A stretch of 7,828 bases of DNA from Pseudomonadota bacterium (GTDB lineage: Bacteria; Pseudomonadota; Gammaproteobacteria; Steroidobacterales; Steroidobacteraceae), in contig QGUO01000155.1 of the NCBI GenBank assembly GCA_003242495.1, positions 1-7,828 on the forward strand, given 5' to 3'. The notes under the pieces were generated by a model. That model saw nothing but the letters and a program-made list of their open reading frames with translations. It was not told the DNA's origin and searched no databases. The translations under genes were made by a program, and so were the position numbers. Positions 5,224-7,828 of the stretch are shown here, one piece after another. The stretch's first letter is position 1. Every line of letters starts with the position of its first letter.

Positions 5224-7828
5224 TTCTCTCGGAAATCTCCGTCCGTCGGCCGGTGTTCGCCATGGTGGTCAGCCTGCTGCTGACCATCATCGGCCTCATG
5301 GCCGCGAGCCGGCTCACCGTGCGCGAGGTGCCCGACATACAGCGTCCGGTGGTGAGCATCGATACCGTGTACCGCGGCGCGTCGGCCGCGGTGATCGAGT
5401 CGAAGATCACCCAGGTGATCGAGAACCAGGTCGCCGGCATCGAGGGCATCGAGATCCTGCGCTCCTCGAGTTTCGACGAGCGCTCGCGCATCAACATCGA
5501 GTTCTCCCTGGATCGCGACATCGAATCGGCCGCCAACGACGTGCGCGACCGCGTTTCGCGCGTGGTGCGCGCCCTGCCCGAGGAAGCCGAGCAGCCGCAG
5601 ATCAGCAAGGTCGATTCCACCGCCGATCCGGTCGTGTGGCTCAACCTGGCGAGCGACCGCCGTTCGGCGCTCGAGCTCACCGATTACGCGCGGCGCAATC
5701 TCGTCGATCGCTTTTCGGTGGTGAGCGGCGTTGCCCAGGTGCAGATGGGCGGCGAGCGTCGCTATGCCATGCGTATCTGGCTCGATCGCCAAGCGCTCGC
5801 CGCGCGCGGCCTCACCGCCCAGGACGTGGAGAACGCCCTGCGGGCGGAGAACGTGGAGCTGCCGGCCGGGCGCATCGAGTCGCTGGAGCGCGAGTTCACG
5901 CTGCGCACCGATACGGGACTGCGCACCGTGAGCGATTTCAGCGGCCTGGTCGTCGGTCGCGGCGCCGACGGCTACCTCGTGCGGCTCGGCGAAGTCGCCG
6001 ATATCGAGCTCGCCGCCGAGGACCTGCGCTCCCTGTCGCGTACCAATGGCCGCTCGGGGATCAGCTTCGGCATCGTGCCGCAATCGACGGCCAACGTGCT
6101 GGAGGTCTCGGCCGGCGTCAAGGAGGAGCTGGAGCGCATCCGGGAGACGTTGCCGGAGGACATGCAGCTCGAGATCAATCTCGATGAATCGATTTTCGTG
6201 GCCGAATCGATCGCCGAGGTGATCCACGCGCTGGTCGTGGCGCTGCTGCTGGTGCTGATCGTCATTTTCCTGTTCCTCGGCACGGTGCGCGCCACGATCA
6301 TTCCGGCGGTCACGATTCCGGTGTCGGTGATCGCCGCAGCCATCGTCATGGCGATGGCCGGCTACTCCATCAACGTGCTCACGCTCCTGGGCGCCGTGCT
6401 CGCCATCGGCCTGGTGGTGGACGACGCCATCGTCGTGCTGGAGAACATCGTGCGGCGGATCGAGGAAGGCCAGCCGCCGCTGCTCGCCGCCATCGACGGC
6501 ACCCGCGAGATCGGCTTCGCCGTGATCGCCACCACGCTGGTGCTGATCGCGGTCTTCCTGCCGATCTCGTTCATCCAGGGCAACGTCGGGCGCCTGTTCG
6601 GCGAGTTCGGCATCACCGTCGCCGCCGCCGTGGCGTTCTCCTCGCTCGTGGCGCTCACGCTGGTGCCGATGATGTGCTCGAAGATCTTCGGGCAGGGCAT
6701 CGTGCGTGGTCGCGTGGCCGCTGCGATGGATCGCTTCTTCCGCTGGCTGTCGAGCGCCTATGAGAACTCGCTGCGTCGGGTGATCCGCAAGCCGGGCATG
6801 GTACTGGCCGCCGGGGGCGGCACGCTCGTGCTGTCGTATGTGCTTTTCCAGGCGCTGCCATCCGACGCGCCGACGGAGGACCGCCAGCGCGCCGTGATCA
6901 TCCTTACCGCGCCGGAAGGCTCGAGCCTGCAGTACCTGGACCGCTTCCTGCGCCAGGTCGAGGCCATCGCCATGGAGGAAGTGGAACGGGGCAACGTGCT
7001 GCGCTTCCTGACGCGTACCGGCAGCTGGGGCGGTGGCTCGGACGTGAACGTCGGGCGCGTGTTCCTGGCCCTGAGCTCCTGGGATCAGCGCAAGGAATCG
7101 GCGCAAGAGATTGCGGCCCGCCTGCGCGAGCGCCTGGCGGACCTGACCGGTGTGCGGGTCATCGTCGGCACGCCGGGCGGCATCGGCCAGCGCGGCTTCG
7201 GCTCGCCCGTGCAGCTGGTGCTGGGCGGCAGCACCTACGAGGAGCTGGCGGAGTGGCGCGACCACATCATCGCCCGGGCAGCCGAGAATCCGGGGCTGGT
7301 CAACGTCGATTCCGATTACTACGCGCGCAAGCCGCAGCTGCGCGTTTCCATCGATCGCAACCGTGCAGGTGACCTCGGCGTGTCGCTCACCACGGTCGGG
7401 CGCACCCTCGAGACCATGATGGGCTCGCGCATCGTGACCACTTTCCTCGACCGCGGCGAGGAGTACAACGTCATCCTTCAGGCGCGCGAGGCCGATCGCG
7501 CCACGCCGAGCGATCTCACGCACATTTACGTGCGCTCCTCGACCACCGGCGAGCTGGTGCCGCTGTCGAACCTGGTGCGCATCGAGGAGGTGGCCGGCCC
7601 GGTCGAGCTGCGGCGCTTCGATCGCATGCGCGCCGTGACCATCTCGGCCAACCTGAGCCCCGGCTATTCGCTGGGTGAGGCGCTCGACTGGCTGGAGAAC
7701 CTGATCCGCACCGAGCTGCCCTCGCACGCGCAGATCAATTACGACGGCGAGTCGCGCGAGTTCCGCCGCTCCGGCGGCGCGCTCTATGAGACCTTCGTGC
7801 TGGCGCTGGTGATCGCGCTGCGGGTGCT
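5220..7828 (+). CDS. RND efflux permease, HAE/AcrB-like (C-terminally cut by window)
   Basis: This is the proton-driven inner-membrane pump of a tripartite exporter. 869 codons are present without a stop; full-length relatives have about 1020-1050 residues. It opens MILSEISVRRPVFAMVVSLL, the usual RND start running into TM1 (about 13-31). The first periplasmic porter/docking loop covers about 32-335, TM2-TM6 about 337-490 and TM7 about 527-546. LPSDAPTEDR (546-555) begins the second periplasmic loop, and TM8 starts near 857. GLVVDDAIVVLENIVRR carries adjacent Asp401-Asp402, equivalent to the AcrB proton-relay pair Asp407-Asp408; this points to the drug/solvent (HAE) group, since metal (CusA-type) pumps lack the double Asp. 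The start is secure because an in-frame TGA lies two codons upstream (5214-5216). Shine-Dalgarno is weak. The partner relay lysine of TM10 lies outside the window. Arg868 in TM8 is odd. Confidence 0.95.
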   Translation, partial: MILSEISVRRPVFAMVVSLLLTIIGLMAASRLTVREVPDIQRPVVSIDTVYRGASAAVIESKITQVIENQVAGIEGIEILRSSSFDERSRINIEFSLDRDIESAANDVRDRVSRVVRALPEEAEQPQISKVDSTADPVVWLNLASDRRSALELTDYARRNLVDRFSVVSGVAQVQMGGERRYAMRIWLDRQALAARGLTAQDVENALRAENVELPAGRIESLEREFTLRTDTGLRTVSDFSGLVVGRGADGYLVRLGEVADIELAAEDLRSLSRTNGRSGISFGIVPQSTANVLEVSAGVKEELERIRETLPEDMQLEINLDESIFVAESIAEVIHALVVALLLVLIVIFLFLGTVRATIIPAVTIPVSVIAAAIVMAMAGYSINVLTLLGAVLAIGLVVDDAIVVLENIVRRIEEGQPPLLAAIDGTREIGFAVIATTLVLIAVFLPISFIQGNVGRLFGEFGITVAAAVAFSSLVALTLVPMMCSKIFGQGIVRGRVAAAMDRFFRWLSSAYENSLRRVIRKPGMVLAAGGGTLVLSYVLFQALPSDAPTEDRQRAVIILTAPEGSSLQYLDRFLRQVEAIAMEEVERGNVLRFLTRTGSWGGGSDVNVGRVFLALSSWDQRKESAQEIAARLRERLADLTGVRVIVGTPGGIGQRGFGSPVQLVLGGSTYEELAEWRDHIIARAAENPGLVNVDSDYYARKPQLRVSIDRNRAGDLGVSLTTVGRTLETMMGSRIVTTFLDRGEEYNVILQAREADRATPSDLTHIYVRSSTTGELVPLSNLVRIEEVAGPVELRRFDRMRAVTISANLSPGYSLGEALDWLENLIRTELPSHAQINYDGESREFRRSGGALYETFVLALVIALRV

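Noticed and set aside
4011..7727. Very long open frame (1238 codons) on the minus strand opposite the adaptor and permease genes
   Set aside because: The plus strand encodes two full families with conserved motifs over the same DNA. The antisense product is a His/Arg/Asp/Gly/Ala-rich string with no domain, as expected when stops are rare in GC-rich DNA with strong codon-position bias.

Overview
The window is a GC-rich stretch (roughly two thirds G+C by eye) of a bacterial chromosome, most likely a gammaproteobacterium of the purple-sulfur or halo-alkaliphilic type (Chromatiales / Ectothiorhodospiraceae-like). The main reason is a class III (two-subunit, PhaE+PhaC) polyhydroxyalkanoate (PHA) synthase beside a proteobacterial PhaR regulator. 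The placement is inference from gene content and was not tested by a search.

Layout. On the minus strand, reading leftward from a divergent centre at about 705-778, lie phaR (PHA regulator) and then the first 49 codons of glgA (ADP-glucose-dependent glycogen synthase), which runs off the left edge. On the plus strand, reading rightward, lie phaE and phaC (overlapping by ATGA), cysK (O-acetylserine sulfhydrylase), a periplasmic adaptor of an RND efflux pump, and the RND inner-membrane permease, which runs off the right edge after 869 codons. Every kilobase is accounted for. The only gaps are 149-206, 705-778, 2710-2881, 3824-4049 and 5148-5219.

How the genes work together. The left half is a carbon-storage locus. 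PhaEC polymerises hydroxyacyl-CoA into granules, PhaR should sense polymer and repress PHA genes, and GlgA makes the competing reserve, glycogen. Placing phaR directly ahead of glgA on one strand suggests, but does not prove, joint control of both reserves. No thiolase (phaA), reductase (phaB) or phasin is present in the window. cysK is a housekeeping cysteine-biosynthesis gene with its own likely promoter. The adaptor/permease pair forms two of the three parts of a tripartite drug/solvent-type exporter; no outer-membrane channel or local repressor gene is in view.

No mobile element, CRISPR array, tRNA or rRNA was seen. I did not find a convincing new system. The points most worth a second look are the phaR-glgA pairing, a 24-codon ORF that fills the adaptor-permease gap, a dyad in the adaptor leader, a complex GC-rich dyad between phaC and cysK, and an arginine in a predicted membrane helix at the right edge.
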